DNA from: Nannobrachium achirus
Lineage: Eukaryota > Chordata > Actinopteri > Myctophiformes > Myctophidae
Length of the DNA: 64,000 nucleotides
Direction of reading: 5' to 3'
Assembly (NCBI GenBank): GCA_963921795.1
Contig: OY997642.1
Span: forward strand, 3,702,444 to 3,766,443
The position numbers and the translations under genes were made by a program. Below the pieces are notes generated by a model. The model made no database searches and was not told the origin of the DNA. It saw only the letters and a program-made list of their open reading frames with translations. Shown here in pieces: positions 37,606 to 52,294 of the stretch; the first letter of the stretch is position 1; every line of letters starts with the position of its first letter.

Positions 37606-40600
37606 TCGGTGCGTGTGTGTGTGTGTGCGTGCGCTCACCTGCAGGAAGACAGCCATCTCAGACTGCTCCATAGTTTGAATCCCAGTCTCCAGAACCTTGG
37701 CCATGCTCTCCAGATGCTCTGTGTACCTTCTCCTCAGACACCTGAAGCAGTGGGGGAACTCATTAGTAAAAGTAGCCATACTGCCTAGAACTGAACTTCT
37801 TAGATACCTCCAATTAAAGACACTTTTTAGAAAGACATGAGGACTGGGACAAAATCATTCAGTATTAGAATAATTTCTGATTGACATTCAAAATGGGGCT
37901 TCAAGTGGGAAATGTATTTTTAGCTTGTATCAAAAATGTATTAACAATGTGAGGGCTTGGAGCGCAAAGGGCCCAAGTGACATTTTCAGAATTTTACAGG
38001 AGAGCAAAAGCAAAGTTTTGATTGACTGTAACTATTTTATTAAAAACAACATATGTAAACAGTCTGTACTTTTATACAGATTAAGCTAATAGGAATTGAT
38101 ATTTGAATAGGTATGTACATAAAAAAGTACAAAACTATTTAAAAAAAATACAAAACTAATTAGTTTAAGCTAAAACGTCACTTAGGCCCTTTGCGCTCCA
38201 ACATTTTATAGCTTTTTGCTTAAATGTTTAGGGCCCAAGTGACATTCAGACAATAATAATACTGGACCAGAGACAGTAACTCTTTCGATCTGCACCAAAC
38301 TGGGCATAAACACTAAACAGGGTTCTGCGATCAGAGTAGTCACACCAGGGGCCACATTTGTCCCCCAGGGGGAAATCAGAGGCCCCAGGGGGCCCTTGGG
38401 TGCCACAAGTGCACCGTTCATCCAATCTGCGCCAAACTGGGCATAAACACTGTTCAGGGGTCTGCCATGACAATAGTTACACCAAGGGCTACATCAGGGG
38501 CCCCAGTGTGCCATATCAGGGGCCCCTAGGGGTGCCAAAGGTGCACCGCTACTCCAATCTGCACGAAACTGGGCATAAACACTGTTCAGGGGTCTGCCCA
38601 AGCACAAAGCGCACAAAGCGACCAACTCCAATTCCTGGAGAGAATATAAAACCTTGTTACTGGCGGCTAGAGCAGGCACCACTCCTACAGCTGAGTGCTG
38701 GAGGCAGTGTGGTGAGCAGGTCCGTATAACCATAACATCTTCTGGATGATGAAGATACAGCAAATTACGGCAGTTTTGAATTCTTTATTCAGTGATAAGG
38801 AAGCGAAGATGGAGGGCTCTTCTGAGGATGACCTTGAGAGATATCAATAGAGCATCTGGTACTCAAATACCACAAGATTTCAAGAGGGCCATTCTAGGGA
38901 TTGTGCCAACAGGCTTTGAAGGCAGGAAGAATATTTACTTCCTTCAGATATATATACAGCAGCCTAGAAAACTATCACAATTAACTGTCTAGAAAAGCAT
39001 CCTCCGACCCATCAACAATGGCTGAATAAGGTAGAGTATAAGAAAGAGATTAGAGATATAGAAAGAATAACCTATTTGGTGAGGCTACAAAATGATCAAT
39101 TTATTAAAAAGACGCACACATTGAGTTCTAACCGGACCTATTTTCACTATTTGTTTGGAGGCGAAAAGAGAAAATGGTCTTCTATAATGACATTCCTAAA
39201 ACAGGGATTCCACATCAAAAGTGGTTAGTAAATTAATGGTTGCATTAAACAATAAAAGGCTTATCTAAATTACAAAACATGTCACATTTTGGATGATCAG
39301 ATTAATCTGCTAAAACAATTCACAGTTGCGGGACAATATTAATAAAATAACTGGATTCAAGGTTAAATGTGAACACTAGATGATGCCCCGAATGACGCCC
39401 CTGCTTAGTTACCTGATATAGTGTGTGCCAGCGCCTACGTCATTGTAGTCCTTAGCGGCCATTTCTTGGGTAAAAACACAGGTGTTTCAATTGTTTGATT
39501 GCATAGAACTAATGCTATAGTCTAATCAGAACACCTGTGTAAGGCTGTGTTTACCCAAGAAATGGCCGCTCTTAGAACTACATTTGGCACACCCTATAGG
39601 CCCTAACCCTAACCCAGGTAAAAATAAAAGTAACTCAGGATGGTACGTAGTGAAAGTAGTTAGTTGTACCTGATGTAGGGTGAAAGTAGTTAGTTGTACC
39701 TGATGTTGGGTGAAAGTAGTTAGTTGTACCTGATGTTGGGTGAAAGTAGTTAGTTGTACCTGATGTTGGGTGAAAGTAGTTAGTTGTACCTGATGTTGGG
39801 TGAAAGTAGTTAGTTGTACCTGATGTAGTCCAGTTGGGTGAAAGTAGTTAGTTGTACCTGATGTTGGGTGAAAGTAGTTAGTTGTACCTGATGTAGTCCA
39901 GTTGGGTGAAAGTAGTTAGTTGTACCTGATGTAGGGTGAAAGTAGTTAGTTGTACCTGATGTAGGGTGAAAGTAGTTAGTTGTACCTGATGTTGGGTGAA
40001 AGTAGTTAGTTGTACCTGATGTAGGGTGAAAGTAGTTAGTTGTACCTGATGTAGGGTGAAAGTAGTTAGTTGTACCTGATGTTGGGTGAAAGTAGTTAGT
40101 TGTACCTGATGTTGGGTGAAAGTAGTTAGTTGTACCTGATGTAGTCCAGTTGGGTGAAAGTAGTTAGTTGTACCTGATGTAGGGTGAAAGTAGTTAGTTG
40201 TACCTGATGTAGGGTGAAAGTAGTTAGTTGTACCTGATGTAGGGTGAAAGTAGTTAGTTGTACCTGATGTTGGGTGAAAGTAGTTAGTTGTACCTGATGT
40301 AGGGTGAAAGTAGTTAGTTGTACCTGATGTAGGGTGAAAGTAGTTAGTTGTACCTGATGTTGGGTGAAAGTAGTTAGTTGTACCTGATGTTGGGTGAAAG
40401 TAGTTAGTTGTACCTGATGTTGGGTGAAAGTAGTTAGTTGTACCTGATGTTGGGTGAAAGTAGTTAGTTGTACCTGATGTTGGGTGAAAGTAGTTAGTTG
40501 TACCTGATGTTGGGTGAAAGTAGTTAGTTGTACCTGATGTTGGGTGAAAGTAGTTAGTTGTACCTGATGTAGGGTGAAAGTAGTTAGTTGTACCTGATGT

Positions 40601-43600
40601 TGGGTGAAAGTAGTTAGTTGTACCTGATGTAGTCCAGCTTCTCCTCCTGCTCTCCGGTGATCTGCAGGGTCATGTCAGTCTTCTTCTCCTCCAGGATGGC
40701 GTACAGGTGGTCGAAGGTCTCACACACCTTGGACTTCTGTCTGCGACCGTTCTCCTGAGAGAGAGACATAGAGAGAGAGAGAGAGAGAGAGATTGTATAA
40801 TCAATATCCATAAAAGCATAATGCGTTTTATTGTCCCATCACCGGTTTACAGTTGTAAAACAGTGGGTAAAATTGAGTTCCCTTATTTGTAGTTGTCTGT
40901 TCCCTTATGTATGTAGTGTGACCTACATCTATGGTCCTATGTAATGCTGCATATAAGAGCCATTTGATTGGTATGATGTTTAATTGATGTCATAGTGTAA
41001 CGGAAGTGATCCGAAACCTCCCCACCCGGCTTCGAACCCAGGTCTCCCGCGTGAAAGTCCAATATCTTAACCATTACTCCAAAGTGATATCCCTATGGAA
41101 CGAGGACAGATACTAGACTTTTGAGGCTTCAGGCTGGGGCTGCGACTCTCTCCGCCACAATAGCAGGGCTGGGTCAAGGCCAAGGTTGACTGGGTTAGAG
41201 GTACCCAACTCTGTCCCTAATGAGCCTCAGGTGTTGCTGACAGCCAAGGCAAACGGTTTTCAACTGTTTCTTGTGCTGCGGTCTGTATGTGTGCCTTGCT
41301 GTTTTAGTTTGATCCTTTATTTGTATGCTAAAGTATAGGACCTTAGATACATATCATGTAATATCATGAGTACCTGAGACGAAAAACAGTCTAATGCCTC
41401 ATTCACACTACAGATATATAGTTGAACGTTTTGCTTGGTAATTCAATGTAATCTCAATGGAAACCAGCTTTAAAGGCTGGGCATGTCGGCTGTCCTTGGA
41501 ATCCAGCCTTTAAAGCTGGTTTCCATTGAGATTACATTGAATTACCAAGCAAAACGTTCAACTATATATCTGTAGTGTGAATGAGGCATAAGTCCATATT
41601 TTACAATTTTGAATATAGATATATGTTTTTACATATATATTAGGAATTATAAAGCATAATACTTATGGAAAGTGGAAAAACAGTATATCTCCAACAGCTT
41701 GTGGAACAACAGTATAAGTCCCTACAAGCAATATTCAGCAGACAAAGGGAGCAGATAACATTAAAACAGACAATTGAACAAAATGAGAGGGGAGAGCATC
41801 AACAATTGAACAGATTAAAAATGACTAGTTTGTGGTTTACAGTCGGTTAAATCAAAAAGTATATATATATTAAAAAAAATCAAATATGGACTTAGACTGT
41901 TATTCGTCTCAGGTACTCAACTATGGACAGGTTAGGATCTATGGTCCTATATAATGCTGTACTGTATGCCTCTATACTGTATATACAGTACATGTATGTA
42001 ATGTGACCTACGTCTATGGTCCTATATAATGCTGTACTGTAGGCCTCTATACTGTATATACAGTACATGTATGCAGTGTGACCTACGTCTATAGTCCTGC
42101 AGGTCTCCTCCAGCTGTGTGATGATGGCCTGCAGTCGTTCGTTGTTTCCCACCAGCATTGATATGCAGTCTGTCAGCTCACCCTGAAATACACACGCACA
42201 CACACACAAGATTATTTTATGCTTTAGCTATTGAAAAACAGCAGATATACAAGCTTTTGAAAAATCTTAATTTGTAACTCAAATCTTTCTTTCTCAGGGT
42301 CCCTGGAGCAAAATATTTTTAGATGGGGCTCTGTGGTCAAATACATGTAGGGGTCCTTGACATGAAAACGTCACAATAATCGTGATATGACATTTTCATA
42401 TCGTCACATCGCTAGGCAAGAATTGAATTTTATAACGACGGACCCCTGCAGTGAGCGTAGACGTGGTCTTACCTTCTGCTTGGTGAAGACGTTGTTGAGC
42501 GGAGCGACCTCGCAGTCCTTGTGAGCTCCAAACACCTTGCACATGGAGCAGGTTGGAACGCCACAGGTCACACAGTAGATGTTGATCTTCTCCTCTGTGT
42601 GCTCCTCACACATGGGCTGCTCCACCTTGGGCTCCGGCAAGGGTTTAGGGCTGACAGGGAGAACAATATTAACAAGGAGGTCAGCTGGTGTGAGGGGAGA
42701 TGTGGTTCTCAACCTTTTCAGGCTGCGACCCAAAATAATCATATTTTAACTGGGGACCCCCCCACCCTGACAAGCACTAAGAGTTGAGGCATTACATTTT
42801 GTATAACACGGTTCTAATGTGAAAATAGCACATTTACAGGCATTGTGAGCATGTAGATCTGCTATTTTAGCAATTTCTGTCTCTAATATTTGAAAATTTG
42901 GCCAATGTTTAATTTGTCATTTTAGAGCTATTAAAAAGTCCTCAAATTGTCACTTTAGAAATGTGCAGATACCCTCTATACACTTAAACTTCATGTTGGT
43001 TTGTTTACTGTTGAGTGAGGAAAACAATGTTGCACAATGTTAATCATGTAGGGACCCCCAAAAATAATTTGAGGACCCCCCTGGGGGTCCTGACCCGCAG
43101 GTTGAGAACCACTGTTCAATCTAGAGCAGGGGTTCCCAAACTTTTTTGTCTCAGGGCACCCCATAAATATGTTTTCAATCCGAGGCACCCCTACATTATA
43201 ATTTTCACTCCCAGCACCTTATATTTATAGCGTATCGTCGTTGTCGGGTGGAAACCTTGTATGGCCAAAACCGTTCGTTTTGTATTTATCATGTATAAAA
43301 TGTACTAAACTAGTGAAAACAGCCGATCTACAAGCACACAACGCCTCGCGATGTGCGACAGTCTTGTATGATGAAGCAGGGCTTTGCTTTACCAAAAGAC
43401 GTACACATTTGAAAATTGGAGATACAAGGTTTCTGCCCGACAGTGACAATATTTTAGTGATTATGTAGCGAGGAAAACGTTGAGATAACAGCCATTTTGG
43501 TTAGAACTGACTGAAAATAACTTTGTACTTCAAGTTTAAAATGATACTAAATATTTTTTTCAAGTGTCCAAATAAATTCCAAATATTATCAAATGATCTC

Positions 43601-46600
43601 GCGGCACCCCTGGACTGCCGTCACGGCACCCCAGGGTGCCCCGTCACCCCTGGACTGCCGTCACGGCACCCCAGGGTGCCCCGTCACCCCTGGACTGCCG
43701 TCACGGCACCCCAGGGTGCCCCGTCACCCACTTTGAAAACCCCTGATCTAAAGAACCTCTGTGTATGCCAACTGCAATGACCAACAGTGTAAAAGTCTGC
43801 AGTAAAGAAAAGTCTGCACGCTTCAGCCAGCAATAGGTAGAAGGGCTTGTTGGTGCTCGAGAGGTAGCCTGGCGGGGCCCGACGTTATCTGTGTTCATTC
43901 CTTCCACAGTATAACGTCTGGCCTTTGGCCTATTGGCAGCTTGAAAAGTGGGCGGGAGTACTTGCCTTGACAGACAGACTCCTCTAACCAATCACCATCC
44001 CTCAGCCAGTCGGAAGAACGGCAAACAAACACGTCTTTTCGGACGATAAACTCCACTAGCGCATCCTCCGTGTTGCTTTTTAATTGTTGTAATTGATTCC
44101 AACTCTGAAATAACTGCACTTATTGGTTGTTTTATGGTTAGAGCGTTAACTGTTACACTTTTTGCATCGCGAGGGCAGCCATTGTTGTTTTGAAAATGCT
44201 GCAGCCTGCAGCATGCATCTACGTCACCGTCTACACATGGACCAATCAGGGAAATCTTTTCACTTGTTGTCAGGAAGACTACGTTTGTTGTGCGGAAGCA
44301 TAGTGCGGAAGCAGTCACTGATTGGCCCCGATCAGAGAATAATCTGTATACTCGCTGCCAATCAACGGAAGTCCAGACGTTATACTGTGGAAGGAATGAG
44401 TGAGTGAACGCAGATGACGTCGGGCCCCGCCAGGCTACTCGAGAGGTGCATCAGAGAGAATAATACCTTGTTCACATTTAACCTTCACTAGCCAAATAAA
44501 CATACTGTACTCGGCTGGTCTTTATTTTGCAGGGGTGACTGAGTCAAAACAGTCCTTCCTCAATCCTGTTTTGACTCGAGTCTAAAGTGGAAACGTCAGT
44601 GACCCCTGCAGAATAAAGAATGTGTAGACCAGTCGAGTGCTCCAGTTTATTTGGCTAGTCTCTCCTGAAGTGCACCAGGTCTTATTCTCTCTGGTGTAAG
44701 CATAGACTGTAAAAAGCATGGTTTCTATGCTGCGAAAATCTGCCCTTTTTTTTGCCCTTTTAATGGTACCCAAGGAATGCCATCAAATGCTATTGGCTGC
44801 CAACGGTCACGTGCAACCGCAGGGATACTTGGGTAAATGTGTTGAGCCTGCCGTAAACAAAGTACACGAAGAAGAATCATCACAAGCCCCTCCTACAGCA
44901 TATCCTTCTATAACATCAATTATAACATAAATTGGACCATATTTTCACAAAACGCATATCATGGTGATTGAAACAAGGCTTTAAACTAGCGACAGGAACC
45001 ATAACATATTTATGACAATGTTTATTAAGGTAAGAAAATCAAATGTAAAAGTTCGGGGGAAATGAATCTGGTACCAGAACAGCGCAACTAGCAGCCAATC
45101 ATAGGTTTAGTTCCAGACAACTGGCCCCCGGGGTGTAAGACTGTGGTAGTACTGGTCAGCTCCCAGTACAACAGTAACACACTGTGGTTGTACTGGTCAG
45201 CTCCCAGTACAACAGTAACACACTGTGGTTGTACCGGTCAGCTCCCAGTACAACAGTAACACACTGTGGTTGTACTGGTCAGCTCCCAGTACAACAGTAA
45301 CACACTGTGGTTGTACCGGTCAGCTCCCAGTACAACAGTAACACACTGTGGTTGTACCGGTCAGCTCCCAGTACAACAGTAACACACTGTGGTTGTACCG
45401 GTCAGCTCCCAGTACAACAGTAACACACTGTGGTTGTACCGGTCAGCTCCCAGTACAAAAGTAACACACTGTGGTTGTACTGGTCAGCTCCCAGTACAAC
45501 AGTAACACACTGTGGTTGTACCGGTCAGCTCCCAGTGCAACGGTAACACACTGTGGTTGCACTGGTCACCTCCAGCCCCCAGTACGACAGTAACACACTG
45601 TGGTTGTACTGGTCAGCTCCCAGTAAAACAGTAACACACTGTGGTTGTACCCGTCAGCTCCCACTACAAAAGTAACACACTGTGGTTGTACTGGTCAGCT
45701 CCCAGTACAACAGTAACACACTGTGGTTGTACCAGTCAGCTCCCAGTACAACAGTAACACACTGTGGTTGTACTGGTCAGCTCCCAGTGCAACAGTAACA
45801 CACTGTGGTTGTACCGGTCACACTGTGGTTGTACCGGTCAGCTCCCTGTACAACAGTAACACTCTGTGGTTGTACCGGTCACACTGTGGTTGTACCGGTC
45901 ACACTGTGGTTGTACCGGTCAGCTCCCACTACAACAGTAACACACTGTGGTTGTACCGGTCAGCTTCCACTACAACAGTAACACACTGTGGTTGTACTGG
46001 TCAGCTCCCACTACAACAGTAACACACTGTGGTTGTACCGGTCAGCTCCCAGTACAACAGTAACACACTGTGGTTGTACTGGTCAGCTCCCAGTACAACA
46101 GTAACACACTGTGGTTGTACTGGTCAGCTCCCTGTACAACAGTAACACACTGTGGTTGTACTGGTCAGCTCCCAGTACAACAGTAACACACTGTGGTTGT
46201 ACTGGTCAGCTCCCAGTACAACAGTAACACACTGTGGTTGTACTGGTCAGCTCCCACTACAACAGTAACACACTGTGGTTGTACCGGTCAGCTCCCTGTA
46301 CAACAGTAACACTCTGTGGTTGTACCGGTCACACTGTGGTTGTACCGGTCACACTGTGGTTGTACCGGTCAGCTCCCAGTACAACAGTAACACACTGTGG
46401 TTGTACTGGTCAGTACAACAGTAACACACTGTGGTTGTACTGTTCCAGTGTGTGGAGAGTTTAGCAGTGGGATCACGTCTCTACAATAAAAATAGTCCTG
46501 TGCTGCAGCCTACAGCGTTCTGTCATTGGCCTACATTTATAAATAGTCCAGAGACAAGCAGGTCAGGGGGAAACGGCTGCTTAATGCGTGTCGCAACGTC

Positions 46601-49600
46601 TGCTGGCAATTCATCCACACAACAGTCAAACCCACTAGTGATGCATTAAGCAATGTTACACCAGAGGGTGTGTGTAATGGTGAATATCGGCATGCCTGCA
46701 TGCGTTGCTGCAGGAACGAGCCGAAGGAGAGTTCCGTAGGCAGCGCAGAAGTGCTGATAATCCCGATAACACACACAGTGCACCAATTATCTGCACCTGT
46801 GTTGTTTCTGCAGCCTGGCCGGGAACTGCTTTCTTGTAGCTGGGGACTACTAGACCTTATTGTGTATTATTAGTGAAATAGAACAGTTTTAATTGGTACA
46901 TGTCTATGATTTTTCATGTTGCCATATTGTAACCGTTTTAGAAAAGCAATAAGCCACGAAGCCGGTGTAAAATACCAGGTAACCACTCGCCTCTTGTGGC
47001 TTATTGCTTCAGTCACCTGCTAGAACCCTGTTTCATCATGTCTATGATGTTATGATCACCAGCTAGAGCCCTGTTTCATCATGTCTATGATGTTATGATC
47101 ACCTGCTAGAGCCCTGTTTCATCATGTCTATGATGTTTACATTATGATCACCTGCTAGAGCCCTGTTTCATCATGTCTATGATGTTTACATTATGATCAC
47201 CTGCTAGAACCCTGTTTCATCATGTCTATGATGTTTACATTATGATCACCTGCTAGAGCCCTGTTTCATCATGTCTATGATGTTTACATTATGATCACCT
47301 GCTAGAGCCCTGTTTCATCATGTCTATGATGTTTACATTATGATCACCTGCTAGAACCCTGTTCCATCATGTCTATGATGTTTACATTATGATCACCTGC
47401 TAGAGCCCTGTTTCATCATGTCTATGATGTTTACATTATGATCACCTGCTAGAGCCCTGTTTCATCATGTCTATGATGTTTACATTATGATCACCTGCTA
47501 GAACCCTGTTTCATCATGTCTATGATGTTATGATCACCTGCTAGAACCCTGTTTCATCATGTCTATGATGTTTACATTATGATCACCTGCTAGAACCCTG
47601 TTTCATCATGTCTATGATGTTTACATTATGATCACCTGCTAGAACCCTGTTTCATCATGTCTATGATGTTATGATCACCTGCTAGAGCCCTGTTTCATCA
47701 TGTCTATGATGTTTACATTATGATCACCTGCTAGAGCCCTGTTTCATCATGTCTATGATGTTTACATTATGATCACCTGCTAGAACCCTGTTTCATCATG
47801 TCTATGATGTTATGATCACCTGCTAGAACCCTGTTTCATCATGTCTATGATGTTTACATTATGATCACCTGCTAGAACCCTGTTTCATCATGTCTATGAT
47901 GTTTACATTATGATCACCTGCTAGAGCCCTGTTTCATCATGTCTATGATGTTTACATTATGATCACCTGCTAATAGGGCACTCACCATATTCGAATATTC
48001 GAATATCAAAGTTGTTCACCAATGTCGAATATTCGCTTATCTTTTTTTTTTTCTCTCTTTTAAAAAATATATAGTTTATAAAGCTTGGCTAGATAGGAAG
48101 TCATAAGAATGAGTTGTCAATGCCCCTGGTGGATGATTTGTTAATGCTCTATAACAGGGGTTCTCAAACCTTTTTAGGCCGTGACCCCCAAAATAAACAT
48201 ATTTGAACTGGGAGTGGGGACCCCCACCCTGACAAGCACTTGGAATTGTAGGTACATCTAATGTGACTCGGTTCCGCAGATAAATATTGTGAAAATAGCG
48301 GCGTTGTGAGCATGTAGATCTGCTATTTTCACAATGTTCGCCTCTTGTACTTAATATTTGACAGTTTGGCCAGTCCTGTCGAATATTCGACTGTTCGAAT
48401 ACTTTGAGGTCGAATATTTCGAATACTAAAAATCACTATTCGTGAATGCCCTACCTGCTAGAGCCCTGTTTCATCATGTCGATGATGTTTACATTATGAT
48501 CACCTGCTAGAGCCCTGTTTCATCATGTCTATGATGTTTACATTATGATCACCTGCTAGAGCCCTGTTTCATCATGTCTATGATGTTTACATTATGATCA
48601 CCTGCTAGAACCCTGTTCCATCATGTCTATGATGTTTACATTATGATCACCTGCTAGAGCCCTGTTTCATCATGTCTATGATGTTTACATTATGATCACC
48701 TGCTAGAGCCCTGTTTCATCATGTCTATGATGTTTACATTATGATCACCTGCTAGAACCCTGTTTCATCATGTCTATGATGTTATGATCACCTGCTAGAA
48801 CCCTGTTTCATCATGTCTATGATGTTTACATTATGATCACCTGCTAGAACCCTGTTTCATCATGTCTATGATGTTTACATTATGATCACCTGCTAGAACC
48901 CTGTTTCATCATGTCTATGATGTTATGATCACCTGCTAGAGCCCTGTTTCATCATGTCTATGATGTTTACATTATGATCACCTGCTAGAGCCCTGTTTCA
49001 TCATGTCTATGATGTTTACATTATGATCACCTGCTAGAACCCTGTTTCATCATGTCTATGATGTTATGATCACCTGCTAGAACCCTGTTTCATCATGTCT
49101 ATGATGTTTACATTATGATCACCTGCTAGAACCCTGTTTCATCATGTCTATGATGTTTACATTATGATCACCTGCTAGAGCCCTGTTTCATCATGTCTAT
49201 GATGTTTACATTATGATCACCTGCTAATAGGGCACTCACCATATTCGAATATTCGAATATCAAAGTTGTTCACCAATGTCGAATATTCGCTTATCTTTTT
49301 TTTTTTCTCTCTTTTAAAAAATATATAGTTTATAAAGCTTGGCTAGATAGGAAGTCATAAGAATGAGTTGTCAATGCCCCTGGTGGATGATTTGTTAATG
49401 CTCTATAACAGGGGTTCTCAAACCTTTTTAGGCCGTGACCCCCAAAATAAACATATTTGAACTGGGAGTGGGGACCCCCACCCTGACAAGCACTTGGAAT
49501 TGTAGGTACATCTAATGTGACTCGGTTCCGCAGATAAATATTGTGAAAATAGCGGCGTTGTGAGCATGTAGATCTGCTATTTTCACAATGTTCGCCTCTT

Positions 49601-52247
49601 GTACTTAATATTTGACAGTTTGGCCAGTCCTGTCGAATATTCGACTGTTCGAATACTTTGAGGTCGAATATTTCGAATACTAAAAATCACTATTCGTGAA
49701 TGCCCTACCTGCTAGAGCCCTGTTTCATCATGTCGATGATGTTTTCCACCAGCAGGTTGCGCTGCAGCCCGTAGACTCCGTGGCGGTCCAGGACCACCTC
49801 GTGACGACACGACGGACAGCGGAAGCGACCGCCCGACGTCACGGTGCCACCGCTCCTGGTGGTCATGTAGGGGTTGGCAGCCTGGAGAGCAAACACACAT
49901 AAAACAATAAATACATGTGGAGCTGCTTGTCCTGCACAGTGGACACAAACAGGTCTGATGCCTGAATAGTAGGGGTGTAACGATACATTTTAATAGCGAT
50001 TCGATACACATCACGATACATGGTTGATGATACGATACATGGACGATATTGGTTCATTCATAGCGATACGATACGATTCGATTCAATGATTTAAAATCGA
50101 TATAGTAACTATTTAGCAAAGACATTAAATCTGTGTGAAAGGTGTGGATAGTGCAGGTTTTTAAGGGAAACATGTATTATTATGGATATAAATAAGTAAA
50201 TACTGTGATTATCTGCCAAATACATGGACATTGTATATTGACAAACCTGCACCTTGACGTGAACACAGAGATTACACACATTTATCGATAGACCACTGTA
50301 GCTATATGTATATGGAATGGAAAAGTAATTAAACCCCTACTTTAAAATAATTCTTCTTATAAATGCTAAATACAAGGCACAAGTACAGTAGGTAGTATCG
50401 ATACAATCGATTCTTTGCACTACCGGTTCGATAAGATACAAAATAAAACGATACGATTCGATTGTGGCTGTTTTCATTTCGATATACTTCGATTTTTTAA
50501 GTTAAAAACGATATTTCGATGCAGTTACTAATATCATCATTACACCCCTATTGAAGAGCAAATTAAATTAAAGGACCCCCTCAAAAATGAGATGGGGGTT
50601 GTCTGGCCCTGTTACAGATGTCGTCCAAAAATCATGCCGATCGGTACACAGTATCTCTATAGCCATTAAACCAAACGGGTATTTCTTACATTGATGCTCA
50701 TATTATTATCATGTAAGCACCAGTTAAAGTTACTTTCCATCCCTCATATACTGTGTGCACAGTGCACATCCCATAACCCACACACTGCACATCATTTTGG
50801 AGCTCATATCTTTGAACGGGTAAGGGCTAGTTCTATATATTTGACAATTTGGCCAATGTTTAATTTGTCATTTTAGAGGTATTAAAAAGTCCTTAAATTG
50901 TCACATTAGAAATGTGCAGATACCCTCTATACACTTAAACTTTATGTTGGTTTGTTTACTGTTGAGTGTTGAGTCGACTTGCAAAAATCACAAGTCGTTA
51001 ATGCCCTAGTTTGAATAGTTCCAACCCCTACAGCCCCTGATCACTTGTTGCATTGTTGCTATGTGGCTACACGCTCATGGGATGCATTTTATATAGCTTT
51101 AATGCATTGTGTATTTTATGTATGTTTTATTGTTGTTTACCGACTGACTGGCTGTGTGCCAAAGACACATTTAAATTTCATGCAAAATTTGATGGACAAT
51201 AAAGTTTCTTATCTTATCTTATTTAGTAACGTGGGTCTTCCCCAGGGACGTGCAGAGAATATTAGAGAGGCAGGGTCTGAAATGTCTAAAAGGGCCTTTT
51301 GGTAAAATATCAAAAATAGCAGACCTCCACGATTTTACAGACAGAGCTTGGGGAGGTCGGTTATTTTCGGTGCTTGATACCACCCTGAACTAAGCATAAT
51401 CAAGTCAATACTGGAGATGTGGCAGTGGCATATGGCATGAATTGCTACACAGAGAGAGCAATTCTTTCAACATAAGATGCTGCATTCAAGTTCAGGGAGT
51501 TTGGACAAGGCAATTCTCTTGAATGCTGCCTTCAGGTATGGCATGGAAAGAGGGGCATTTGCATTTCTTGCATTGTTGGCCCTGTGGAGTGAGTGTGTAA
51601 ATATAGTGGCCGTCTCCATCATCATAGTTGCCCAACGCTGCAATATAAGCTAGGGACAATTTTCTAAATAGAAAAAAGAAATACAGAAATCCCTTATAGG
51701 CCCGCAAAACTTTTAGCTACTTAGGACGTTTGCTCTTAATAATAGGCACATGTAGATGATCAGGCCTGTCAACAAGGCCAACAGCCTATTGTGTAGGAGG
51801 TTACAACATTGTTTCTCAAAGTGGGGTCCGGGAACCCCCAGGGGTCCTTGAGGGAGTTCCAGGGGGTCCCCAGCTAAATGTAAGATAGTCAGGAACCAAC
51901 AAATGGGTCTGTAACTCAGAGAGAGTACAAATGGAACCAAATGGACCTGAGAGTTAAAATAACATTGATTTGACAAAATATACATCTTATCCTGTGTTTC
52001 TTAAACTGGGCTATCAGAGATATAAATACCATTAAATGGGGGTCCGTAGCCTAATGCATGTCAAACTGGGGGGTCCTTGACATTAAAACGGTTGAGAATC
52101 ACTGCTAACACCGTAAAAAAATCTTCTCTTATGGGGTCCCTGATATATCTTTTTAAATGGGGGTCCGCGGGCCAATAGGTGTCAATTTGGGGGTCCGTAA
52201 CAAAAGAAAAAAAAAGAAAAAAGATTGAGAAGCACTGGGTGACAACC

Positions 52248-52294
<47 letters not shown>

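Larger units (their letters stand above)
47010..49714. repeat. 42/49-base minisatellite built from trim55 exon 2 end and donor
   Basis: About 37 units of CCTGCTAGAGCCCTGTTTCA plus TCATGTCTATGATG, then TTTACATTATGATCA or TTATGATCA. The minus strand contains GAAACAGGGCTCTAGCAG/GT, the exon 2 end. A 1254-base block (about 47.2-48.45 kb) with its embedded hAT element is repeated once more up to the exon. Confidence 0.95.

Noticed and set aside
39640-40623. Regular short repeats as a CRISPR-like array
   Set aside because: Head-to-tail units without unique spacers, in a vertebrate intron.
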